Of a stretch of DNA of 64,000 nucleotides, positions 1 through 6,381 are shown piece by piece. The notes under the pieces were generated by a model. The model saw nothing but the letters and a program-made list of their open reading frames with translations, did not search any database and had not been told where the DNA came from. Position 1 is the first letter of the stretch. Every line of letters begins with the position of its first letter. A program made the position numbers and the translations under genes. Origin of the DNA: Deltaproteobacteria bacterium RIFCSPHIGHO2_01_FULL_43_49 (lineage in GTDB: Bacteria; UBA10199; SPLOWO2-01-44-7); contig MGRG01000005.1 in NCBI GenBank assembly GCA_001798075.1, forward strand, positions 127,148 through 191,147. Direction: 5' to 3'.

Positions 1-12
1 TAAGTTAGTTCC

Positions 13-597
13 ATGGCGCATTTGCGGGATTATTATGCTGTTTTGCAGGTCTCCCCACAGGCGGGTGGCGCCATCATCAAAGCGGCCTACTATACACAAC
101 TAAAAACTTCCAAAAAACACCCGGACCTGGGCGGCTCTCACGAAGAAGCGGTCCTTCTCAATGAAGCCTATGAAGTCTTGAGCGATCCTTTGAAACGCAA
201 AGAATATGATCAAAAATTTTTCAAAGGAAAACACCTGAAAGATTATTCACCCACCATGAACCCTTTTCAACCTGATATAGAAAAAAGAAGGGCGGTGCGT
301 GTTCCTTTGCAAAAACCTCTCCGCTTTCGAAAACAAAACATTCCTCAATGGGTAGAGGCGCAACTTCGTGATATCTCTCTTCTGGGTGCCTGTTTTCGCT
401 CTCTCACAGAATTCAAAAAGGGGGAGTTAATAGATCTTGATGTTTCAAAAGAGCCCGCACTCAAAACAAAGGCCCAAGTCCGATGGGTAAGACAAATCCC
501 CCAACGCTTTGGAAAGCCGCTTTATGAGGGGGGCGTTGAATTCGAGAAGTTGGACCCTATCGTTTTAGAACAATTCCTAAAACAATCGAGTTACTGA
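13..597 (+). CDS. DnaJ domain-PilZ domain fusion protein
   Basis: The N-terminal part (about residues 5-70) is a J domain with the diagnostic HPD tripeptide at residues 36-38, which in DnaJ proteins stimulates the ATPase of Hsp70. From about residue 90 a PilZ domain follows, with the c-di-GMP-binding signatures RxxxR (R92 to R96) and DxSxxG (D120 to G125). No signal peptide or membrane segment is visible, so the protein is probably cytoplasmic. The fusion suggests that an Hsp70 co-chaperone activity, or merely a J-type interaction module, is controlled by c-di-GMP; this is inference. It is convergent with the histone gene and overlaps its 3' end by 7 bp. The ATG at 13 gives a start typical of J proteins. 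Confidence 0.85.
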   Translation: MAHLRDYYAVLQVSPQAGGAIIKAAYYTQLKTSKKHPDLGGSHEEAVLLNEAYEVLSDPLKRKEYDQKFFKGKHLKDYSPTMNPFQPDIEKRRAVRVPLQKPLRFRKQNIPQWVEAQLRDISLLGACFRSLTEFKKGELIDLDVSKEPALKTKAQVRWVRQIPQRFGKPLYEGGVEFEKLDPIVLEQFLKQSSY

Positions 598-776
598 GCA
601 ACGTCACGGTCCATGACCGTTTTTCTGCCATCTTGCTTGGCATGCTCAATCGCTTGATCCAGCGCTTTGGCAACAACGGCGGTCAAGGCTGGCATCGCGT
701 TTGCTGAAGTATTCATGTCAGCCTTTTCCTTGATGTATTTTTTGACCTTTGAGGCCACGACTAAGAGGTCGCTCAT
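591..776 (-). CDS. Bacterial singlet histone (HBb/Bd0055-like)
   Basis: This 61-residue protein has the size and pattern of a single histone fold: a short helix (about residues 4-14, VVASKVKKYIKE), a long middle helix (about 22-49) and a last loop and helix with GRKTVMDRDV at residues 50-59. The GRKTV..xD(V/I) motif is the loop-2 signature of archaeal histones. The closest described bacterial protein known to me is Bdellovibrio Bd0055 (HBb), a dimeric nucleoid histone. It should bind DNA as a dimer in the nucleoid; dimerisation and DNA binding here are inferred. A good ribosome-binding site (AAGGAG) lies before the ATG, and only 14 bp separate it from the upstream pfkB-family gene, so the two are probably co-transcribed. 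Confidence 0.85.
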   Translation of the reverse strand: MSDLLVVASKVKKYIKEKADMNTSANAMPALTAVVAKALDQAIEHAKQDGRKTVMDRDVAQ

Positions 777-790
777 GTGTTTCTCCTTGG

Positions 791-1714
791 TTACAAAATT
801 ATTGTTTCTTCAAAATGACTTAATGTCTTGAACGCTTGAAACCGTTCATTAATCTCCTTTTTATTTAAAAGTCTCATTCTGTCCAGTCCAAAATCTTCCA
901 CCTGAAAACTGGCCATGACAGACCCACAAATCACTGCCCTTTTCAGATTGGGCTCACTCATATCACCTTTGTGTGTTGCCAGATACCCCAAAAAGCCACC
1001 GGCAAAGCTGTCGCCAGCACCGGTTGGGTCTTTGATGTCTTCCAAAGGATAGCCAGGGGCCCAGAAGGTCAACGAATCGCTAAAGAGCATCGAGCCGTAC
1101 TCTCCCCGTTTGATGACAACAATTTTTGGACCCCATTCCAAAACCTTTTTGGCTGCTTTGACCAAGTTGTGTTCTTTGGTCAATTGTCTTGCCTCTGATT
1201 CGTTGACAAAAAGGATATCGACTTTTTTCAAAGTACGTTTCAGCGCTTCCAATTTTCCCTGAATCCAAAAATTCATGGTATCCATTGCTATCCACTTTGG
1301 AGCTTTAACCTGCTCTAAGACATTGAACTGAAGTTCTGGATCAATATTGGCCAAAAAAACATATGGCGATTCTTGAAAATTTTTGGGCAAAATTGGCTTA
1401 AATTGAGCAAAGACATTGAGATGCGTTTCTAATGTTTGTGCTTCATTGAGGTCATAGCCATAGCGACCTTTCCAATGAAAGGTTTTTCCGTCGGCTTGCA
1501 CTTGAAGGCCGGTGAGATCGACATTTCTTTCCTTCAAAAAAGCTATCTGTTGTTGATCAAAATCACTTCCCACCACACCGACCAACCGAACTGGAGTGAA
1601 AAAGGAGGCCGAGGCCGAAAAGTGGGTAGCCGCGCCCCCCAAAACCCTCTCTTTTTTCCCGAAGGGGGTTTCCAAATCATCGTAGGCAACCGATCCAACA
1701 ACAAGGATACTCAT
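791..1714 (-). CDS. PfkB-family sugar or nucleoside kinase
   Basis: A ribokinase/PfkB-fold small-molecule kinase of 307 residues. The N-terminus (SILVVGSVAYDDL) and the GG motif near residue 30 (VLGGAATHFSAS) fit the family, and DPTGAGDSFAGG near residue 230 is the anion-hole and catalytic-base motif, where the Asp of GAGD deprotonates the substrate hydroxyl. The substrate cannot be told from sequence; adenosine- or cytidine-kinase-like members share this layout. The ATG at 1714 was preferred over one at 1789 because it has a ribosome-binding site (GAAAGGCGG), begins with the family-typical strand and avoids overlap with the antitoxin gene. It is probably in one operon with the histone gene downstream. 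Confidence 0.85.
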   Translation of the reverse strand: MSILVVGSVAYDDLETPFGKKERVLGGAATHFSASASFFTPVRLVGVVGSDFDQQQIAFLKERNVDLTGLQVQADGKTFHWKGRYGYDLNEAQTLETHLNVFAQFKPILPKNFQESPYVFLANIDPELQFNVLEQVKAPKWIAMDTMNFWIQGKLEALKRTLKKVDILFVNESEARQLTKEHNLVKAAKKVLEWGPKIVVIKRGEYGSMLFSDSLTFWAPGYPLEDIKDPTGAGDSFAGGFLGYLATHKGDMSEPNLKRAVICGSVMASFQVEDFGLDRMRLLNKKEINERFQAFKTLSHFEETIIL

Positions 1715-1761
1715 AGGCCGCCTTTCAAAGTCGATTTTTACCAAACTGTCAACAATTGTTC

Positions 1762-2136
1762 TTAAGAAAGGAGTTTTTCCAATTTGCAATGAAGAATCTT
1801 GGCAAGAGCCTTGGCCGATTTTAAACCAATACCTCTTTTTCCTTTTTCCATTTCAGAGATGTGATGCTGTTTGAGTCCTGCCTTTTGGGCCAGCTCTGCT
1901 TGGCTCAAGTTTTCACGCAATCGATAGGCTTTTAAAGAACCTCCAGGTGTTCCAATCATCGGATTTTTCTTTTGTAATTCTTTTTTGACGACAGAAGCAG
2001 GTACAATCATAATTTCTTCAAGTCTCTCTAGAGTGGTGCGAAAAAAATCTTTCACGGCTTTTTCTTGGTCTTTAGGAACGCGCAGTACCAAAACAATAGC
2101 ATTGCCCCGTTCGATTTTAACTGTCTTGGTACTCAT
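1762..2136 (-). CDS. XRE-family antitoxin-like regulator
   Basis: A 124-residue protein whose C-terminal half (about residues 65-123) is an XRE/Cro helix-turn-helix: the recognition region reads LSQAELAQKAGLKQHHISEMEKG. The N-terminal half is not a known DNA-binding fold and may contact the toxin. The gene lies 15 bp downstream of a RelE/ParE-like toxin gene, with AGGAGG five bases before its ATG. Toxin-first order and an XRE partner are typical of HigBA-type systems. It is expected to neutralise the toxin and repress the shared promoter; inverted repeats upstream of the toxin are candidate operators. The type assignment rests on gene order and the HTH only. Confidence 0.75.
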   Translation of the reverse strand: MSTKTVKIERGNAIVLVLRVPKDQEKAVKDFFRTTLERLEEIMIVPASVVKKELQKKNPMIGTPGGSLKAYRLRENLSQAELAQKAGLKQHHISEMEKGKRGIGLKSAKALAKILHCKLEKLLS

Positions 2137-2151
2137 TCGACCCTCCTATTC

Positions 2152-2421
2152 TTAATAAGGCACATTTTCTTTAGACCCTGCATATATAATTTCTATAAGT
2201 AATTCCTGCTTTTCATAGGTATAAATGAGTCTCCAATTGTGTTTTAGCCACATTCTGTTTTTCCCTTTTTCCAACTGTTTTACATTCCACCCGTAGGGAA
2301 ACGGCCCTTCATTTTCCAAATCGGTCAATGCTTGGGAGAGAATCAGCTGTACATCCCGAGGTAGTTTTGGGATTTCTCTCTTTCTAACACGCTCCTTTAC
2401 CTCAACTGACCATCTTTGCAT
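2152..2421 (-). CDS. RelE/ParE-superfamily toxin-like protein
   Basis: About 89 residues from the ATG at 2421. The pattern, ending in VKQLEKGKNRMWLKHNWRLI followed by YTYEKQELLIEIIYAGSKE, is that of the RelE/ParE fold: a basic central strand, then R-L-I-Y and a last strand with conserved hydrophobics. Such toxins cleave mRNA on the ribosome or poison gyrase; which one is not decidable here. An in-frame GTG at 2487 would add 22 residues (not family-like). A promoter-like TTGAAG-17-TATAAT ends only four bases before the ATG, so the transcript could be nearly leaderless. It is followed by the XRE antitoxin gene. Confidence 0.7.
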   Translation of the reverse strand: MQRWSVEVKERVRKREIPKLPRDVQLILSQALTDLENEGPFPYGWNVKQLEKGKNRMWLKHNWRLIYTYEKQELLIEIIYAGSKENVPY

Positions 2422-2424
2422 AGG

Positions 2425-2452
2425 TATTATATCATCCAATAAATATACCTTC
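2425..2452 (-). promoter_or_regulatory. Putative toxin-antitoxin promoter
   Basis: On the minus strand TTGAAG and TATAAT are separated by 17 bases and the -10 box ends four bases before the toxin ATG at 2421. Two inverted repeats lie just upstream (2480-2500 and 2506-2522). Assigned from consensus match and position only. Confidence 0.45.
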
Positions 2453-2479
2453 AATGGTATTATTTTTGATGAGCATCTT

Positions 2480-2522
2480 AAGGTCACAAATTTTGACCTT
2501 AAAACGCTAACATCTTGTTAGC
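2480..2522. promoter_or_regulatory. Two adjacent inverted repeats, candidate operators
   Basis: AAGGTCA (2480-2486) pairs with TGACCTT (2494-2500), and GCTAAC (2506-2511) pairs with GTTAGC (2517-2522). Both are perfect and are spaced by about one helical turn or less, upstream of the toxin-antitoxin promoter. XRE antitoxins commonly bind such sites. The role is inferred. Confidence 0.4.
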
Positions 2523-2944
2523 TAAGCAAAATCTGTGCCAGGCCTGAGGGGATTAAAATTGAGAAGGACAAAAGAAGTGATCAATTTCCGTCGATGCCTG
2601 ATGGATTTTGTGCAATTGCTCCCGCGGAGAGGGTTGCCATTTCTGCGCCTTCCCTTCGCCTATTCGTCCCGAAATTTTGGTGGGATTGCACTCAGATTTA
2701 TCGATCCTTCCTCTGTCGGCTGATAAATCTGGCAACCCATCCAAAATTTCGCTCCTTATACGGCTCCGGTCAAAACGGCGCTTGATGAAATGGCAACCCC
2801 CTCCGCTCGCGCAATTGCATATACGCTCTTCGAATTACTAATTTGGATATTTATTGATTCGCGGATAGATGTTAGGTATGTGGTGTTTTATAAAGCAATA
2901 AGTATCCGGTTCTATTTGACGCAATCGCCGCAGGGGATTGCGTT
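2488..2944. other. Gene-free stretch holding a 210-bp imperfect palindrome
   Basis: No convincing gene was found. Bases 2611-2643 and 2787-2819 are near-perfect inverted repeats (about 29 of 33 positions). Between them GAAATTTTGG and AGATTTATC recur as complementary blocks (about 2672-2704 and 2722-2750), so nearly the whole 2611-2819 span can fold on itself. Several short open frames of 62-77 codons cross it in many frames, as expected when a palindrome lacks stops; none resembles a protein. It may be a MITE-like remnant or a structured RNA. Confidence 0.6.
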
Positions 2945-4117
2945 CTATTGCATCGTAGAATAAGAGTCTTCAAAGGGATTAAGTGCTTTCACAATCATTT
3001 CAGGTATAGTGCTCCGACTAAGTTCCATAAATTGCTCTATAAGGGCAAGCAATGTGTCATCGGCGGGAATATCCTGGAGCATTGTTCTTGAGAGAGCTCG
3101 TCCCCAAACATGAGGACGATATCTCACCAAAGAACTCAAAAGATACAACCCAAGGTAATGGAGAGAGAATTCAGATAAATATTGGCCATTTAATGGCGCA
3201 ATTACAACTGGATGTCTATTGGAATATCCCTGACCCATTGGGGGAAATACTTGGGCAATATCTATTCTAGGCTTATTTATATTGCATAGAGGATAAAATT
3301 TAGCACGGAATTTTCCACTACTCTCAATAAAACAGTTTTCATCTAAATCGTCTATAGAACTATTATCAATATTCCCAAAACAAATAATTGAATTGCCCCA
3401 CCCCTGTTCTGCAGACTCAATCATCCAATTATTAAGAAATGCAATCCTACTTCTCAATTTTTCAACAAGCAGTCGAAGTGTTGTGCGATTAGTAAAAAGT
3501 TCTGAATCATCTATTCGCACTTCGCAGTAATTGGCAAATTCTGCACGAAAATGAATCACTAAAGAATATATATTGGCATCTTCGCTAAATGTGCTGCGAT
3601 ATAAATCTTGAAGACCGGGAATCCGCGAAAAAATATCTTTTAAACAAAGCTCAAAGCCCAAAAGTTCTTTGGACGATGATGAAGGAATATAGGTTGATGT
3701 TGGCTTATTTGACCGACCAAAATAACAAATCCTGGTAAAAGCACTCACAACATCATTAAATTTCTGAAAAGTACCCTCTGAATTAATCTTGACAGCTAAT
3801 GCCGCAAGCCTACATTCTTGAGCAGAAATATCTCTTATTCCGTGTGAAGTAGGCAACATGGAAAGTGGCTTAAGTGTTTTTGCAATAACTAACCCTTTTG
3901 CAAAATTCATCATCCCATAGAATAATTGAAGTGGGCGTATCTCTAGAGGAGCTTTTTCGGCTGCTTCATAAAATAGGCGCCCCTGTTGTAAACAAACTGC
4001 AATTTCTCTTGTAATAGCCGTACTAGGCTCTCTGCCCGTTATCGTTTTAATCAATGGTTTAAGATTGGCACCACTTTCCAAAAACTTAAGCTTATACCAA
4101 TTAAATTTATCTTCCAT
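2945..4117 (-). CDS. YaaC-like family protein
   Basis: A 390-residue soluble protein resembling the YaaC-like family: an aromatic and basic N-terminus (WYKLKFLESG), a helix with QGRLFYEAAEKAPLEIRPLQ, then LFYGMMNFAKGLVIAK and a downstream SHG motif, the usual order of that family. No biochemical function is established for the family and no catalytic motif is visible. The gene is more AT-rich than the neighbouring proBA genes and stands alone between a palindromic region and proB, which suggests an acquired accessory gene. The family assignment is from pattern memory and is moderate. Confidence 0.55.
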   Translation of the reverse strand: MEDKFNWYKLKFLESGANLKPLIKTITGREPSTAITREIAVCLQQGRLFYEAAEKAPLEIRPLQLFYGMMNFAKGLVIAKTLKPLSMLPTSHGIRDISAQECRLAALAVKINSEGTFQKFNDVVSAFTRICYFGRSNKPTSTYIPSSSSKELLGFELCLKDIFSRIPGLQDLYRSTFSEDANIYSLVIHFRAEFANYCEVRIDDSELFTNRTTLRLLVEKLRSRIAFLNNWMIESAEQGWGNSIICFGNIDNSSIDDLDENCFIESSGKFRAKFYPLCNINKPRIDIAQVFPPMGQGYSNRHPVVIAPLNGQYLSEFSLHYLGLYLLSSLVRYRPHVWGRALSRTMLQDIPADDTLLALIEQFMELSRSTIPEMIVKALNPFEDSYSTMQ

Positions 4118-4308
4118 GCACTTTCCTCTTCCTTATGTCATACCGAAATCTCTGGTGAAATTGCATTTCCTGAGCGTCGTGTACAACGTATCGAAATTGA
4201 TTGTCGACTGCAATCTTGAATCTTTTCAGTTCAGAGTTCGTGTGTGCAACTGGGCGGGCGAGGGGGCATTGTGCAAAAAGGCGTGAACTAGCCAGGTGAA
4301 GAAGATTC

Positions 4309-5142
4309 TTGCTCCACCGATTTAGATCGCGTATGAATTCCAAATCCATGGACTCACGGATCGCGCTGAGAAAAACGAAGCATGTTGTTATCAAAATTGG
4401 AAGTTCCATCCTGATGAAAAAATCTGGGGCGTTTTCAGTCCCCTTCTTTCGCTCTCTTGCAAAGCAAATAGCCAGTCTGATGGAAAGAAATCTGTTGGTC
4501 ACACTCGTCTCTTCGGGGGCGATCGCTGGGGGGATGCATCGGTTGAACGTAAAGAAGAGGCCCCATCTGATCCCGGAAAAACAAGCGCTTGCAGCCTGTG
4601 GCCAGACGGCTCTGATGCACACCTATGAAAAGGTGTTTGGCCGGTTTGGAATTCATGTCGCGCAAATTCTTTTGACGAGAGGTGATCTGGAAGAAAAACG
4701 CCGCTATCTCAACGCAAGACAGGCGATCTTTGAACTCTTGCGGTTAAAAGTCCTTCCCATCATCAATGAAAACGACACGGTGGCGGTGGACGAGATCCAA
4801 GTGGGGGATAATGATAATCTCTCCGCTCTAGTTACCAATTTGATCGAGGCTGATTTACTCATCTTGCTTACAAATATAAATGGGGTTTACACTGCAGACC
4901 CTAAGCTTAAGCAAAACGCGAAGCTCCTGAGGGTCATCGCCGATATTGATGAGGCCGTTCACCGATTCGCGTCGGATACAAAAACGGCAACAAGCATCGG
5001 AGGGATGATCACCAAATTACAAGCAGCCGAGATGACTTCCCATTTTGGGATCCCGACCGTTATTGCGAAAGGAAGCAAAAAAAATATCATCCTGGATATC
5101 CTGAATGGAAAGGAGTGTGGGACTCTTGTCTTGGCGAAATAA
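4309..5142 (+). CDS. proB: Glutamate 5-kinase, short form without PUA domain
   Basis: Catalyses ATP-dependent phosphorylation of L-glutamate to glutamyl 5-phosphate, the first step of proline synthesis. The amino-acid kinase fold is shown by HVVIKIGSSIL, VSSGAIAGG, INENDTVAVDE, GDNDNLSALVTN and the late SIGGMITKLQAAE. At about 265-277 residues it ends after the kinase domain; the C-terminal PUA domain of the 367-residue E. coli enzyme is missing, as in several other bacteria. The start is uncertain: TTG at 4309 has AGGTGAAG upstream, while ATGs at 4333 and 4348 give a more family-like N-terminus. The 3' end overlaps proA, so translation is probably coupled. Confidence 0.93.
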   Translation: MLHRFRSRMNSKSMDSRIALRKTKHVVIKIGSSILMKKSGAFSVPFFRSLAKQIASLMERNLLVTLVSSGAIAGGMHRLNVKKRPHLIPEKQALAACGQTALMHTYEKVFGRFGIHVAQILLTRGDLEEKRRYLNARQAIFELLRLKVLPIINENDTVAVDEIQVGDNDNLSALVTNLIEADLLILLTNINGVYTADPKLKQNAKLLRVIADIDEAVHRFASDTKTATSIGGMITKLQAAEMTSHFGIPTVIAKGSKKNIILDILNGKECGTLVLAK

Positions 5143-6334
5143 CATTGTGCGGCTTGCACAAAAAGCAAAAGAGGCAAGTTTTGATATCGCCAAGCTCGAC
5201 ACAAAAACAAAAAACAGACTTCTTTTGGAAATGGCCAAGGCGATCAAGGCTAATTTCAAAAAAATTGCTCGAGAAAATGAGAAAGATTTAAAAAATGCAG
5301 AGAAAAAAGGTTTTTCTTCAGCTTTTGTTGACCGACTAACACTGACCCCAAAACGTCTTAACGAAGTAATCGCTTCCTTAAAAGCAATGGTCAAATTGCC
5401 AGACCCTGTCGGAAAAGAAGTCGCTAAATGGAGGCGCCCCAACAAAATGAGAGTCAAAAAGGTGCGAATTCCTTTGGGTGTTATTGGAATTATCTACGAA
5501 TCGCGGCCAGATGTGACAGTCGATACCGCAGCGCTTTGCTTAAAATCAGGCAATGCCGTTGTCTTGAGAGGAGGTTCTGAGGCATTTCATTCCAACAAAA
5601 TTTTAAGCAGTATTTTAAGAAACGTTTTAAAGAAAAATCGAATCAACCCCGATATGATTCAAATTCTGCCGACAACCAATCATGCCGCAGTGAAATCGTT
5701 GCTCGCTCAAGATAGATATATTGATCTGATCATCCCTCGAGGTGGGGCCTCTTTGATGCAAATGGTACGCAAACTCTCCAAAATTCCTGTGATTCGCCAC
5801 GACAAAGGGGTCTGCCATGTTTTTGTCGATAGAGATGCCGATTTAAAAATGGCAGAAAAAATTTGTATCAATGCAAAAGTGCAAAGGCCTGGAACTTGCA
5901 ATGCTATGGAAACTTTACTGATCGATTCAAAAATAGCATCGAAGTTTTTGCCCAGGATGATCCAAATTTTCAAAGAAAATGGAGTCGAAGTGAGAAAAAA
6001 GGGTTTTGGAATCGAATATCTCGACAAAATCGTTTCGGTAAAAGTGGTGAAAGATCTTAACGAAGCGATTGCTCACATCAAAAAATATGGGTCTCTTCAC
6101 ACCGAAGCGATTGTCACACGAAACAAAAGGCACGCGGATCAGTTTCTAAAAGAAGTTCTTGCCTCGTGTGTTTTGGTCAACGCCTCGACACGCTTAAATG
6201 ACGGTTTCCAATTGGGCTTGGGTGCCGAAGTAGGCATTTCTACCACCAAACTCCACGCCTTCGGCCCGATGGGTTTGGAAGAGCTAACAACTACTAAATA
6301 CATCGTCCACGGTTCTGGACAGGTGAGGCAATAA
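5126..6334 (+). CDS. proA: Gamma-glutamyl phosphate reductase
   Basis: NADPH-dependent reduction of glutamyl 5-phosphate to glutamate semialdehyde, the second step of proline synthesis. The sequence shows the ALDH-like fold: IPLGVIGIIYESRPDVTVD and SGNAVVLRGGSEAFHSN for cofactor binding, the active-site Cys in QRPGTCNAMETLL, and GLGAEVGIST near the C-terminus. AGGAG at 5110-5114 points to the TTG at 5126 (giving MSWRNN); an ATG at 5105 would add seven residues. It overlaps the end of proB by 17 bp. The last codons with the stop, AGGCAATAA, are mirrored by the last codons of the convergent cyclase gene. Confidence 0.95.
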   Translation: MSWRNNIVRLAQKAKEASFDIAKLDTKTKNRLLLEMAKAIKANFKKIARENEKDLKNAEKKGFSSAFVDRLTLTPKRLNEVIASLKAMVKLPDPVGKEVAKWRRPNKMRVKKVRIPLGVIGIIYESRPDVTVDTAALCLKSGNAVVLRGGSEAFHSNKILSSILRNVLKKNRINPDMIQILPTTNHAAVKSLLAQDRYIDLIIPRGGASLMQMVRKLSKIPVIRHDKGVCHVFVDRDADLKMAEKICINAKVQRPGTCNAMETLLIDSKIASKFLPRMIQIFKENGVEVRKKGFGIEYLDKIVSVKVVKDLNEAIAHIKKYGSLHTEAIVTRNKRHADQFLKEVLASCVLVNASTRLNDGFQLGLGAEVGISTTKLHAFGPMGLEELTTTKYIVHGSGQVRQ

Positions 6335-6381
6335 AGTAACGGGTGGCCCGGAGTGTTTCAGGACCCGCCGCCTTATTGCCT
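6326..6381. repeat. Shortened hairpin repeat between two gene tails
   Basis: Bases 6341-6366 carry both ends of the window's 69-nt repeat A (GGGTGGCCCGGAGTGTTT, then CAGGACCC) with the middle deleted. It is flanked by AGGCAATAA (6326-6334) and its exact complement TTATTGCCT (6373-6381); these arms are the last codons of proA and of the cyclase gene. The structure may end transcription in both directions. Confidence 0.7.

Noticed and set aside
1715-1789. Longer N-terminus for the PfkB kinase
   Set aside because: It overlaps the antitoxin gene and adds residues not found in the family; ATG 1714 has a better ribosome-binding site.
2611-2819. Integron attC site
   Set aside because: The palindrome is long enough, but the required GTTRRRY/RYYYAAC core sites and an integrase are absent.
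2535-2841. Four short overlapping open frames in the palindromic region
   Set aside because: They exist in several frames only because the palindrome lacks stops; none has a start context or protein pattern.
4107-4665. Two overlapping minus-strand open frames opposite proB
   Set aside because: They overlap the well-supported proB coding sequence on the opposite strand and show no family motif, so they are shadows of that gene.
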